In this document: in pieces, positions 11,600-24,256 of the stretch | Numbering within the stretch: position 1 is the first letter of the stretch | Layout: each line of letters starts with the position of its first letter | Assembly: GCA_036583965.1 (NCBI GenBank) | Contig: JAZBQD010000015.1 | Span: 83,153,309 to 83,217,308 of the forward strand | Length of the DNA stretch: 64,000 bases | Origin: Prunella strophiata | Lineage: Eukaryota > Chordata > Aves > Passeriformes > Prunellidae | Reading direction: 5' to 3' | The notes under the pieces: generated by a model | What the model was told of the DNA's origin: nothing | Seen by the model: only the letters and a program-made list of their open reading frames with translations | Databases searched by the model: none | Made by a program: the position numbers and the translations under genes

Positions 11600-12775
11600 C
11601 GTTTGGCCCTTGGCCTTTGGCCCTGTTTCCACTTTGTTGCTCATCCATGTGGGCACCAGTGACACTGCCCAGAGAACAGATCACAAGTGATTGCAGATTG
11701 GGGACAACAGTGAAGAATGTGGGAGCCTAGGTATTCCCTTTGATTTATATGTGAAGGGAAGAGCTTCAGGTAATAGGGATGCATCCTGTAGATTCGCAGA
11801 TGGCTATACCCCTGGTTTCAAAAGCAGCACTTTTTACTTCTGTAGCTGGATCCATGACTAAAGGAAAAAGACTGCTAGTGAAAAATGGAATTAATTTGAA
11901 AAAGTGGGATGGGAGTGTGGGAGCATCTTTGCCAGCAGGTTTGCACTTTGGTGTCAAAAACTTCAAATTTGGAATATCAGAGGATGGGGATAACAGCCTG
12001 CAGTTAAATGGAGGGACAGAGTGCTACCTGTGGGTTCAGTGATGGCATTAAGAATGCTGTAGGTAATTACAAAACTAGCTGGAAGTGTCTCCCCTTAAGT
12101 GCCTTTACACACTCATGTGCTGTCTGAGAAACAGACACAGTAAGAGACAGAGCTCCATGTGGAATTAGACAAACATACTACATGGAATAAAGTGGGATAG
12201 CTCATGTACCTAGTGTTTTGGGATGGATAGCAAGAGGCCACCTGAAAAAGATACCCAGGAAAGAAGAGAGGGACTTGACCTTCATATGAAGAACAGCTGG
12301 AATAAATATATGGGTTATGGAGGCAGGATGGTTGAGATCTTATTCAGGCAGTCTGGAATGAGGTGACATTGCAGTGGCATGAGGAAGTGAACAAAATCTT
12401 CCTTAAGCAACTTGGGGAAGTATCCAGAGAGCAGACCATGGTTCTTGTATGAGACTTCAATGTCCTTCATATTACAGGAGGGGCAGCAATCCCAGGAGGC
12501 TTTTGAGGAGTTCTGGGAATTGACTTCTACCATAGCTGCAGTGTGGGCCTTCAGGGATGCTACTCTTCTGAGTCTGATTCTTGCAGGCGTGGCAGGAGAT
12601 GTAATAACCAGTGGCAGCCATGGCTGCAGCAATTGTGAAATAATAGTTGAATTCAAAACTCAGAGGGGTGTGGGGAAGGCAAGCAGGAGAGTACACACCT
12701 GGGACTGGAAAGCAGTCATACAGAAGACAATCCAGTGTTTGTCCAAGTTGATTGTCTAGTGCAAATTATCTTCTG
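11600..12775 (+). mobile_element. old CR1 relic: ORF1 esterase end plus ORF2 endonuclease
   Basis: This is an ancient CR1-type copy in the same orientation as the gene. Around 11640-11700 the decayed reading gives HVGTSDTAQR, matching the HIGTNDTA block of the SGNH-type esterase in CR1 ORF1. At 11880-11970 the reading NGINLKKWDG followed by ASLPAGLHFG resembles the esterase C-terminal block (usually DGIHLS-K-G ... FA-RLA-LV). Around 12440-12465 the reading RDFNVLHI resembles the GDFN block of the ORF2 endonuclease, and 12610-12665 gives GSHGCSNCEIIVEFKTQRG, resembling the GCSDHELVEFK block. Open frames of up to 115 codons survive here, but they are broken by stops and frameshifts. The order ORF1 end then endonuclease matches an intact CR1. 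Edges are approximate. Confidence 0.75.
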
Positions 12776-13747
12776 GGGTGTATCAGCAGCAATGTGTTAG
12801 GTAAGATATGGAGGTAATTATTCTGCTTGGCATTGTTAAAGCTGCAGTTGAAGTGCTCTGCCCACCTATGGCCACAGCTATAGGAAAGATGTGAGAGCTG
12901 AGCCACAAGCTCAGGAGAGGATAAATATTAGTGACTATACAGCTGGAATGGGTTAGGTGCTTTTAGAAAAGAAAAAACATTTTTAACACTTTGTCTAGTA
13001 TCAGCTTGAGTATTTCATCCTTCTGCTAAAAAAATTCCATTGATTTGTGTCTTGCATGTCAACAGTTTCAAGTGATGATCTCCTCAATCCAATGGCATAA
13101 AAAGTGTTAATTTGTACTTTTAAATGAAATCTGGAGTTTTTTGCATATTAACTCCATTTATATCAGTTTATAAAATCCAAATCTTAGTGTTGGAGGTCCA
13201 AGAACAGTGTAAAACTCAACAGGAATAAGTTCTCAAGGGGTAGGGTGAGTCCAGTTATGTTGTCAATCGAACTATAAGTGTCTCTTTAAATAAAGAAGCA
13301 GCAAAACTGTTTTGGTTCCCTTTTTCTTCCCAATTCAAAATATGTAGACTTAAAAGTATTCTGGAATTGTATAAATATCTGTCCCATATAATTTGTGCTG
13401 TTTTTGTGGAAACACAGCAGTGGTTTAGTTCTTGTCCTCTACATAACCTTAACTATTGGAAATGTGAGGTGGACTGACATTTTGGTTAACTTATGCCTGT
13501 TTTTTTCTTGAAGGATATTCTTTTTAAGAAATCAGTATAACATCCTTTTTACTAATTCTTTTAATCCTGGCAATATCCTGCTAAATAAAAATAAACTATT
13601 TTGACACACTGTGAGATCATCAGGTAACATGAAACAGTGGTTAAAAGGAGAACTGTACAGTTTTTCATTATTTTGAAAATACTGCTGGTAAGTTTTTCAA
13701 ATATGCCCAAGTGGACCAATCCAGGTAATGAGTAATGTTATTTCTGT

Positions 13748-13761
13748 CCAGCAGATGGAAA
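13748..13761 (+). promoter_or_regulatory. CTCF-like motif 1 of a pair (candidate)
   Basis: The sequence ccagcagatggaaa fits the CTCF core CCASYAGRKGGC except that the final C is A. A similar site lies 94 bp downstream in the same orientation. Confidence 0.25.
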
Positions 13762-13841
13762 CAGAAAATTAGGCAAAATTTTGTGACATCATCATATAAA
13801 AAAAAAAAGGTGGTTTTAAGTGCACCAGTGTGCTTTGTCTC

Positions 13842-13855
13842 CCAGCAGGTGGTGA
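13842..13855 (+). promoter_or_regulatory. CTCF-like motif 2 of a pair (candidate)
   Basis: The sequence ccagcaggtggtga fits the CTCF core CCASYAGRKGGC except for one position (T for C). It also contains the E-box CAGGTG, so an E-box reading is equally possible. Confidence 0.28.
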
Positions 13856-14892
13856 TAGACTTCTCATTGCCTGGGCTAAAATTTGGTACAAGCTCTTTTT
13901 AAAATGGACAGAATATTGATGGAATTGTCTTATGTCTTAGTTTGCTACTTCTTTGATCCCTCTCCTCACACAGGTGTAGTGCAGTTTTTTGTTTCATTTT
14001 TTTGTATTAGGGAGATAGCTTTGGCCAGCAGCTAGGAAGAGAGACTTTAAGGATGAAAATCGTGCTATATTTGTATTTCTGAGCTTGTTCATAGTTAATT
14101 AAGTAATATAACTACTGAGGTCATATTGATCATCATCAATCAAAAAAATTATACACAATTAATGAAGATTTATTCACAACATAAGACTTCTCAATTAGTT
14201 GCAGGTGCTTGCAAAAAATAAAGATGTGAAATCAAATGTAAACTGGCAAAAATTAAGAAATATTAGGAAGATCAGATAAGAAAAGCTACCATACCACCAA
14301 CAATGATGCGTTGGCAATTAATATTGCCCCATGAACTGTCATTCAAAAATACTTCAGCAGATTGCATATAAATACCATACCTTCATAAAGCAGGAATCTG
14401 TTTAGCTTTTCATTATTTTGCACTAATATTGTATTCAGTTATGAACTGTACGTCCAAACCAACATAAAAATATTGAATGAATTCAGAAACAAAAGTGAGA
14501 AAGGATTGTGAGTAAAACTGCAGAATTAAAAAAAGTCACTATTAAAGAGACTTGTAAAATCTCAGTTGTTAATCTACTGTGTAGTACAGACAGTTAAGTA
14601 AGAGCCCTGTTGCATGTTTAGAAGAAACATCTTGACCAGGTTTTATTATGAGGAAATCTCTTCCATTTCAAGTGATAGGAATCCTTTATTTAGGGTTCAA
14701 ACTAGAAAACTGAGATCTTTGGACTAAGAATAAACTCTCATTATTGAATAGCATACTCATCAGCAATTACTTCGCCCTTACTAGTTATTCTGAAAGTAAG
14801 TGGCTTTATTTTCCAAGTAGTTTGTTCTGTTTATTTATTAGCTGACCTTATTGTTTGAATGTCTCTGAGGTTATATTGTTGTTTGTTTTCAG

Positions 14893-15017
14893 TTTTGATC
14901 AGCTCAAAACAGCTGTTGTGAATTTGAAGAAGCAAGCCAATAAGAAAAATGAAGGGAGTCTAGCTTATGTGAAAGGAGGTCTCAGCACGTTTTTTGAAGC
15001 ACAAGATGCTCTGTCAG
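14893..15017 (+). CDS. EXOC2: EXOC2 exon w3 (residues ~179-221)
   Basis: This is a 125-nt exon. The acceptor is gttttcag at 14885-14892 and the donor is gtaaag at 15018. The translation runs [18 protein letters not shown] and then [18 protein letters not shown] and DALS. Human has FEQLKMAVTNLKRQANKK at the same place. The segment lies at the start of the conserved Sec5 family domain (about residues 198-377 in human) and is predicted helical. It begins with one base of a serine codon and ends with the first base of an alanine codon. Confidence 0.97.
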
Positions 15018-15492
15018 GTAAAGATGCTTTGCACTTACTAAGCACAGTATAAAAGAAAATATGTGTATGTATGGTTGAAGTTAATACTAAAAATACTGTT
15101 TCTCTTCATGATCTGTTGTAAAACTGTATAATGAGCCCAAAATCTGTGCTGTGTTGGTCACAAGCTAGAACTGCTTAGCTCATTGATGTGGTTTATTTGC
15201 AAAAGATGTCACCAACTGTATCTTACAGGAATTGAAGTCATTTGATGAAATTGCTTAGACCACAAATGCAAGAAAGAGAAGTGTTAAACTGGAGTTAATA
15301 TTAAGATGGTCTGCAAACTGTAGCAACAGAAAAAAATTGATTTTATGATGCCTTATTCAATAGTCAAATGGTAATATGTATATGAATTTCCAGACACTTG
15401 TTACTTTGGGAAATCAGAGCCTTTCTTTCTGTTCTGCTTGCCATTGGGAGAAGGCAGCACACTAGGGAGGTTATTGTAGTCACCATTTACAT

Positions 15493-15523
15493 ATTTATTT
15501 ATTTATTTATTTATTTATTTATT
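15493..15523. repeat. (ATTT)n microsatellite
   Basis: Nearly eight uninterrupted ATTT units lie in the 5' part of the 11.8-kb intron. The copy number is likely to vary between individuals. Confidence 0.95.
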
Positions 15524-16426
15524 GTATATAGACAAACACAGACACACTGTTAAAGCATTAAATGTCTCACAGGTCAAACCTGATTGTGGGCTACTGTAGT
15601 CTTAGTGAGGCTCTGGTCTGGATAAGACAGCAACAGTGCCCAGGAAACCATCCCCAATAGATTTATCATTTACCACTATGTTGATTATCCACCCTGGTCA
15701 TTGACCCCTTTGGCCAAAATCTAACAAGGTTCAATAATAAAAGTACTAAGGATTTAGCAGAAAATCTGAACAATGTGGTGGTACTTGTAGGAAAAGACTC
15801 TAAGAACCATTACTTGGCATTGTTTCACCTTTTTAAGCTGAGTTTTCATTAAATGCTAGGAAAAATAATAGGCTTTTCTTGTAATTCTTTTATCTTGAAA
15901 ATACTGAAATCCTGGTTTTTTTTCTTAAATTGTCTCAAACATAATCCAAAATAACTATTGAAATGTGGCTTGTTTTTCACAACCAAATCTGCTTTGCATA
16001 AGGAATGTCACATACTCTAAAAGAGTGAGTTCTGTTTTCAAGACGTTGCTACTATGGATAAAAAGTAGCACTAACAGTGCTACCTTGTAAGATTATTTTT
16101 TGGATCAGCTAATACTTAGTAGGATTTGAAGAAAGATAAGGCAAACCATAAATGTTGTGAGGTTTTAGGAAAGCTGAGCACAACTGAGTAATTTTCTTTT
16201 GTTCCATCTCTTAGTAGCATTTTGCCTTTGGAGACTGATTTTCTGATAAATGAGGAGGTCAACAAGCAATTAGTAATGTGAGAAATATTAATAAAATAAT
16301 GGTAGGGAAAGCAACCTCATTTATTTTATTAACTGCTATAGTCTCAATTTTTAAAGAATTATAAGCTGTAGTATTGTTTTGCATCTTTTACCTTTATCAG
16401 TGTTATTTTTACCTAAAATCAGGCTT

Positions 16427-16456
16427 TATCAATGCAGTTAATATCAATGCAGTTGA
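16427..16456. repeat. 15-bp tandem duplication
   Basis: Two adjacent 15-bp units, tatcaatgcagttaa and tatcaatgcagttga, differ by one base. Confidence 0.8.
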
Positions 16457-16576
16457 TATTAAATTATGAACTTAAACTTGGGATGACTCAAGTGGTTCTC
16501 GATGTCACTTTTTGTCTGTAACCAAATGGCTTGGCTTTGTCTTCCCCTCAGTGATCTCCCTATTGTGTTCAAAATA

Positions 16577-16619
16577 CAGCTTATACAGTGAATTCAAGTT
16601 CCAGCTTATACAGTGAATT
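16577..16619. repeat. 25-bp period duplication
   Basis: An 18-bp unit, cagcttatacagtgaatt, is repeated exactly at 16577-16594 and 16602-16619 with a 7-bp spacer (caagttc). Confidence 0.85.
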
Positions 16620-19600
16620 AAAGTGGTATAATGGAAGAATGGCCTTGATGCTCTTGTAACAGAAAATTATAGACTTAAAGCCTCACTCTTATAAATTCAG
16701 TTTTTTAAACTATAATACTGAATTTCAAGGGCAGCTTCAATATAATACTTAGTTTTTAAATTCTGAACCCAAATTCCTAATGAGGATGCAGTACAGGTGA
16801 CAGTTACCTTCTGTAGCATTTTAATACACATTTCTCTGTTGAAAGGATGCACATGCATCCTAAGTGCATGTGCAGAAGGGTTTTTGCTTCTTTTCAGTCA
16901 ATAAATCCACTCTTATTGCATGTGAATTTCAGTTTTGAATGCAGAACTACATATTTGCCCATTCTTCCTCCTTATGCAAAAAATGGCATAACTTTTTAAA
17001 GAGTTGAACTTGTGATAGCTACAATCAGCTGTTAAGTTGGATGTTGCTTCCAGTAGCAAGAAGAAAAAAGGACTTTTCCAGACCATTTGATCACTACAGT
17101 TTTCTCAAATGAAAGATGCTGGAGAGTAAGCATTATTAGCATTGTTCTAGAATAACAGATCAGATGAAGATTTAAAAAAAACAACAACAATAAATCACCG
17201 AAAGAAAACCCCAAGCAAATAAACCCCCCATTAATTCTTCATTATGCAGTTATCAAATTCAAGCTTTTTAACAGAAGAACATTAAATTAAAAATATAATC
17301 TGGCTAGACAGTGATTGTGCAAGATGATGTGATGGCACTTTTATGCCCTTACACACTTAAGGGTGAATGTTTATGTCTTATTCTCTCTTTAAAAAGTGCA
17401 ACTAGAATTTTTATGCATTTCAACAAAGCTGAAGTGAGTAGTAGTTTATATTTGAAAGCTGAACAATTGTTTCAGCACAAAATCTTAGGGACATAGCCAT
17501 TGTTCTACAAACTTTTATTATTTGATGCTGAGCATACAACTGTCACAGATAAAAAGTGACTTAAGGGAAAACTGTTACTGAATACATATTATCCGTCTTC
17601 CAATATGATCTAAATTTTCTGAGTTGGTTCATTTTGATTTAGATATTTTTTTAATTCTCTTGCTTTTGGAAGATTTCTAAAATCTAATTTATTTTCTAAA
17701 GGTACATTTTATTTGAGGGCAAAAATTTGGACTCTCAACATTCCCCTTCAGATATCTTAGAACACATCTTCTAACCCCAGTGGTTATGCTTCATAAACTG
17801 CAGGTTTGTTGCACTGTAGTTATAGAACGGAGCTACTTGTGAGCAGTTATTTCTCTTAAGTCTCCCTACATTAGTACAGGATAACTTTTCATAGGAGGAT
17901 CACATTAGGAGGTAAAACACTTGCTTCTCCAGTTACTTTATACTCCTCTACACCTTTTATATGTGCTTTTTAAAACTCATATACTATTTAACAATGTTTG
18001 TTTCAAATATGTTATCTTGATTAAGGAAACCCTGAATTACTGACTATTGTGCACCTCTTTTCATTAGTTAGGACCAGTAAGTTCTGTCTGATCTTGAGTG
18101 TACTATCAGACTCTATTACACATTTAAATGACTATTAATATTTTCATAAATAAACAATGGAAAGCATAAAAAGCAGTCCTGAGATGTTTATTGTATTTTG
18201 TGATTTAGAGGCTGTTTGCTAAGAAAATAAGAGCTCAAATAGACCAGAACCCATCCTTGTTTGGTTTAATTTCTGGGAAAATAGAATAGCCTTATCAGAT
18301 CCCCCTGTCTCTCTGCCTGTTAGCTTGGCTGACAGTTTGACAGTGGCTCTGCAGAGGAGATGTTCAACAGGAAGTTTGTTCCGTCAGCTGAAGGGAGCTG
18401 TAAACTGAGCTGAGGGGAGCAGGGTTTATCTCAACTTGACCTACTTGTCAGTGCTGGGGAGTTCAGCTGGTTCATTTCCTGTAATTCTAATTGCAACCTA
18501 GAAAGAAGCATTCCTAAAAGGGTGGCTGTTTATATGTTTGCAGTTAAAACATATTTTACCGTCATGAGCAAATCAGGTCCCACACAGAAGTCGTTAGGAA
18601 AGTTAGCAAATTAATTTTCTTTCAGTATATTTTTTTTTTCTGAAATGCTTTTTGCAATGAGCCTAAGGCTGCAGTTTCTTCTTATTTAAATGACAGGAAA
18701 AAATAGGGAAATGGCTACTTCAGTAGCTCATTTATACAAAAACATGTAAGTACAACATCTCTGTTGGCAGGTAAAGAAGATGCTGTAATGCCTTTAAAAC
18801 ACAGATATCATGAGCAAATTTGAAGTTTAGATTTGGCTCTCTAGTTTGCCATGGCAACAGGTTTTTTTGCAATTACAACTACAAACACATTTTTTGTGAT
18901 TTTCAGGAAGAATTCTGTACAAAAGAAGCACTGCTGGCTATTACAGCACTGTTCCTATTTTCCCTTTCCCACTTCTGTTCAGATATGTGGCCTGTGGGAC
19001 TTCCTGCATGATAGGGACCTTGGACTATAGCTTGCCTTTTGTCTACTACCTTTTTTAATACATAAGCTAGGATGGTATGGCTGAAATTACCTGGCTGAAA
19101 TGATCTTAATCTGGCCAATGCCTATTTTTTTTTATTTGGTTTTGGTTTTTTTTCTTCCTGTAGACTATTTTTACAGTTCATTCCCTAAGGCACTTTCTAG
19201 AATGAGCATGTTAGTGATCCAGGATTGGATTCAGGCTGAATAAGTCTGCTGCTGCCATTATGTCTGTTAAATTCATTTTCTCCTAAAGTAAACCAAAAAA
19301 TATCACCTGAGCTATATTCAATTCTAAGTCGGACTGGGAAGTTGAGAAGCTAAAGTCTGTCATAAATGTGTCCCTTCGCTTCAAAGTTTTGAGGAATTTT
19401 GTTATATTTGAATTTAAAGATGTTATGTAGAGCCAAACCATTTTTTCATTAGTGTTTCTGTTTGCAAACTAGATTGATGATTAATTTGGAAATTATTTTC
19501 TTTTTTTCCAATTAAATGCTAGTGCATGACTGATTTTGCTTGGGTAACGTGGGATTGGGATGGTATACCAGGTTTTGCTGTTGTCACATTGCTGTTTTGT

Positions 19601-22600
19601 AACAAATCTATTTCACACTTTTGCTTTACTTTACTCTCATGTATATTTTTTCAAATAGTATGGATTTTTGGTAAACCTATGAATTTGAGTGAATCAAATT
19701 CAAATATATGATTGCTACCTAAATTGTGCAGGTGACTTGAAATGTCACTGGAATAGCTGTGTTTCTAATTTTCTGTGTGATGTGTGTCTATTAATGTTAT
19801 TCTCCTCCTCCTACTTCAAGTGATAGAATATTGTCTTTCCAGGGTACAGCTAGTGATTTTAAAGATGATCATTTGTAGGGCATAAGAAAGAATAGGGCCA
19901 TGGAAACAAGCTGACAAGAATAAAAAAATGATGCTGCATCTATCAGATACTTATCTTAGAGCATATCAGTCACTTCAGAGTAGCAGTTCCTCTGGATGTG
20001 TGTGCCCCATAGCAGGTGCAAGTTACATTATTTCAAGTTAAGAATTGTGATCATGCCTCCATGTAGTCTTCATGAAGCAATAGCTGATGTGCTCTCTGCT
20101 CACCATCTAGCTTTCCAAGTGGGTCCTCCTATCTGAATGCTTGAATCATCTTTGTGCTACCCTTACAGACAAAAGCTGAATGAGAAGGATAAGTACTATC
20201 ATTGCTTCATATTTTTCCTTACATTTATAGGCATCCTCAGCATTCAAAATGAAAAAATAGATATGCTAAATTAGGCATTCTAAAAATAGCCATGCTAAAT
20301 TAATTTAATTTTGCTTGTTGAAAACTTGTGTTCTGATCTTTCAGCACTAGATAACAGGAGGGACATTAAAATGAGAAATGTATTCTGAGAGAACGATGAC
20401 CTGACAAAGTGGTGCCATAAACTATCTAAGTGGTAGATAGTTTAGTCTTGGGTGAATGCTTCCTCTTCTTGGCAGTTCTTACCTTCAATTTTTGTAGCAG
20501 ACCAATTGTTACCTTAATGCAGTTTTATAAAAGCAAAAGTTACCACAATTGATAAAAGGCTCAAAGTTTCCTTTGGTGCAGGTCCTAGCATGGTATTGTG
20601 TAGGGAGCTGGGGGTTTTTTTTGTATCAAGCAAGAGAAAATTTGATTAGAAAACGTGGGAAACAGCAGCAATTTTAACAGGCCTAGTGAAAATTCTCTGC
20701 TCAAGCTCTGCTTTTATGTTGGCTGCTCATGGATCTTCTTCATCAGTTACTGTTTTAGAGATGTGAGCTGGTTACTGGCAGAATTTCTCCAAAGGGATGT
20801 AGTTTTGACAGTTATAGTTACTGTGTGGCTGTCATATTTTATGAACTTGGTTGTTTCGGTTTTTTTTAAATAGGTTAACTTTTTTGTTTGAATTTGAAAA
20901 ATAGTAAAGCATGTAGAAAGAGAAATAAATTTTGCAATTGCAATTTTCAAACAGCAAATTCTGCAATTGATTGCAAGTGTGCAAAAAAGTTACCTATGAT
21001 TAAATTTGATCCAGACTTATCCTGCAAGCCATAAAACCACCTTAATTTCATGCTACATTATTCCATTTTGATTTCCATACCACCTTTTAAGTGCAACATT
21101 TAAAAGTTGCTTTTATTTTTACAATTTTTACCTTTCACAGATGCAGAAAGTTAGCACCAGTAAAGAGAGAATAGCATTTTCTGTACTGTTTAATTCTGAA
21201 ATGCTCTGGCAAAGACCTGGTTCCAGTCCTGGAATTTTTAGTGCATCCACTGGCAGCATAATAAGCCACATTTTCCTGTGTATTTCCAAGATATTTGTCC
21301 AGACATATCAGACTTGCTTTAATATAAGTCCATCTAAGAACAAGTTGTCTGGTCTCATAATGTTTTTAGACTAAAATTTTTGGGGTTTATATATCAATAA
21401 AGCCTCCCTTCCTAGCACTGTGCTTCAATTACCTTAAAATATCATGTTAAGTCTGTCCATTTTCTTCGATTTTTTCCACTGTGCTGGGTAAACAAGCTTG
21501 AAGAAGTAAATGCTAGAGAAACAAAACACAAAAAGGCAACTTAAGACAATACTGCATTTAGTTCAATATTTTGTCATTTTTGCTAGGATTAATAATGTTA
21601 AGCAAAACAAAGCTGAGTTTGCTATGCCCATACAAAAATATCTAGAATTCTCAAGGGGCACTGCAGGAATGACCAAACCAAACTAGACTTAGCACTATTA
21701 ACTAATGGCCAAAGGAAAAAAACTACTTCTTTTTGGTTTTTTTAGATTTTCATAGAGTAATGTATTAGGAGCTCCGTTCATGGCATGCTGTCTTTATTGC
21801 TTTCCACTTTATATGCAGCCCTGCAGTCCTGTTAAATCCATTCAGAACAGCTTTTACCTTACATAGGGATGCTCTCCTCATCAATGACCTTTTTCTATTT
21901 TACTAAAATTACAAAAATTGTTAATCTTCCAATAAAGGAAACCAAAGGCATTTTTATTCATGCATTGGGCATGAATCCTGGCAGTGTTCTAACGTCTTTT
22001 TCATTCCTCCATTACTGTTCTTTGGTGCCAGCCAGGTTCTTAGTTACCACATCAGATCTTAAATACATTGCTGAGTTGGCCTTGCCCTTCTTGTATTTTT
22101 TCCCCTCCTGATTTCTGCATCTGACTAAAAGGATGTGATTTATTTCAAGTACTTTTTTCTTTAACCACAATTCTATGAAAATGAGTAAGATTTTCAGATA
22201 TGCCAAATGCATTTCTAGCCATCCTTTAGTCAGAAAATGGTAGAAAATGTTAATCTGTGTTGCTTTGAGAGTTAGGCTGGGGAACTTATGAGAATGCCAC
22301 ACCAAGTGCCTATCTCAGTATATGTTTTAAAAATATCTAATGAGGAAATGAAGTATGACATTTGCAAATCAAAAGCTGCATGATCCTGGCAAGTGTGGTT
22401 TAATTTACCAGATTCATGGTTACCATAAATCTAACAAAAACCCTATATCCTTTCTTAGATTAAATAAGATTGTTTTCAACACAAGTGGCAATGAATTAAT
22501 TGTGGTTTATTTTAATGCAAGGGACTGTATTATGGCTTATTTTCCAGATTGAACAGTGCATGTGTTCTGGTGTATTTAGTCTCAGTTAGAGGTTGTGAGT

Positions 22601-24218
22601 TTTGAACTTAGTTTCTTCACTATTATTAATCAGTATCTGCCTGCAGCTGTGAAGTTTGCAAGCCTTTAAATATTCTGACTTAGCCAGAAAACGTGAACAC
22701 TTGCTGGCAAAGATGATACAAAATACAGTCAATTATCTGGCCTTAGTTGAAGCACCCAGATTTAGCCTTTCCTCATTTTTATTTATTGTATGCTTCTTAC
22801 AGTAAAGCTCCTAAAAATAAGGAACAGATTCTGCTAGGTTTCCAACTGCTTTTCCAACTTGTATAGTTTGTGTCAGGTAAATCCAGGGTAACTGGCAGTT
22901 CAAGAACAATCCCACTCACAATCCCACTCATCCTTTACTTCAAGCCTTCAAGGACCTGAAGTTTTCTCCTTACTCTCCTTACTGCAGCCAGGTGATGAGT
23001 TGAGGGTAAGAAGTTGCATTTGAAGGTAACGTTAAGTACTGGGTAGTGGGAAGAGTAGGATGGCTTTCCACCTCCCCTTGGCCATATGCTCCTTTCCTTA
23101 TACTGCAGTGCTGCCACTGAGGCAAGGTTTAGACAAGCTCACTGATCAGTAAAGCAACATTTCTTCCTTAGTGAGTTAGTTTTGCACCAAATTATCTCCC
23201 TGCAGCTGCCCTGCAGCTGTGTGATTGCTAGATCCAGCAAAAGGAAGCCCTTTGGGTACAGGAGAACAGGGGTTGTCCCAAAAAGTATCATCCCACTATT
23301 AGATGGATTTAATGCTTTAAGAGAAAAAAATAACTTGAGTATCTCTGGATTCCTTCCAAAGATGAGGTCTACAGATACTTTTCTTGACTGCATATAGTTT
23401 CACTTGTCTAAACTTCTAAATCAACGACTTTTTGTCTGGTCTCCATGGAAGGAACATGCATTTTCAAAATCATTTGATGCAGATGGAGTAAGCTCAGACT
23501 TTATTAGAAAGCCTTTTTCACTTTGGAAACTTAAGACTTTTTTTTCTTTTGTAACTCAGCCTTGGAAGACAATGAATGTGCTCTCTGTTGCTAAATGGGA
23601 ATATGATGTGTAAAAATAACTACAGTAAACAAAGTAGAGGGAAATATAACAAATTTATTGTGTGAACACAGAGTAATTTAAGTAGGTTTAGACTTTACAG
23701 AATGTCCTAAAATACCTTATTTCAATGGTTCAAAAATGCCTTTTTTTTTTACACTCCTAGTTACATATGCTTAATATGCCTTTATCTGTACTCTGCAATG
23801 CTTTCCCCATTTCTGAAACTCAACACCTTGGTTTATTTTTTATGGTTTTTTTTGCCCTGCTGACATACTTTTCTCTGTCTGAAAGTGCATTTTGAATTGA
23901 TTTAATAGGACCATTCTTTCTGGGTTTCCAACATCAAAATTTTCAAACTAAGATTCTTGAATACTGTTTTCCAGGTTGCTATGCACAATAGCTACCAATG
24001 TGAAAAGAAGTTACTTTCTGCCTTCTAAAAGAAAGAGGAGAGAATAGTGTACTGCTATTGTATGTTCTTTTCTGAACAAGATGAGAAAGAGAATTGCTTT
24101 GGGAAGATGTATTTTAACTTTTAGCAACTGGTTAAAGATCATAATATTTTAATTTTATATCATCATAATTTCTAAATAAGCTGCCTTCATAGTAAGAAGC
24201 TACATTTCGAGACTTCTG

Positions 24219-24256
24219 GAAGGTTCTAATATGGTTAGAAGGTTCTAACATGGTTA
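24219..24256. repeat. 19-bp tandem duplication
   Basis: Two adjacent 19-bp units, gaaggttctaatatggtta and gaaggttctaacatggtta, differ at one base. Confidence 0.85.

Larger units (their letters stand above)
10548..14892 (+). other. EXOC2: intron w2-w3, 4.3 kb
   Basis: This is a GT-AG intron (gtttgt ... ttttcag). It holds an old sense-strand CR1 relic at about 11600-12775 and two CTCF-like motifs 94 bp apart at 13748 and 13842. Everything else is unremarkable AT-rich sequence. Confidence 0.9.

Noticed and set aside
12412..12759. 115-codon open frame on the + strand
   Set aside because: It is part of the CR1 endonuclease relic. It has no independent start context and belongs to the dead element.
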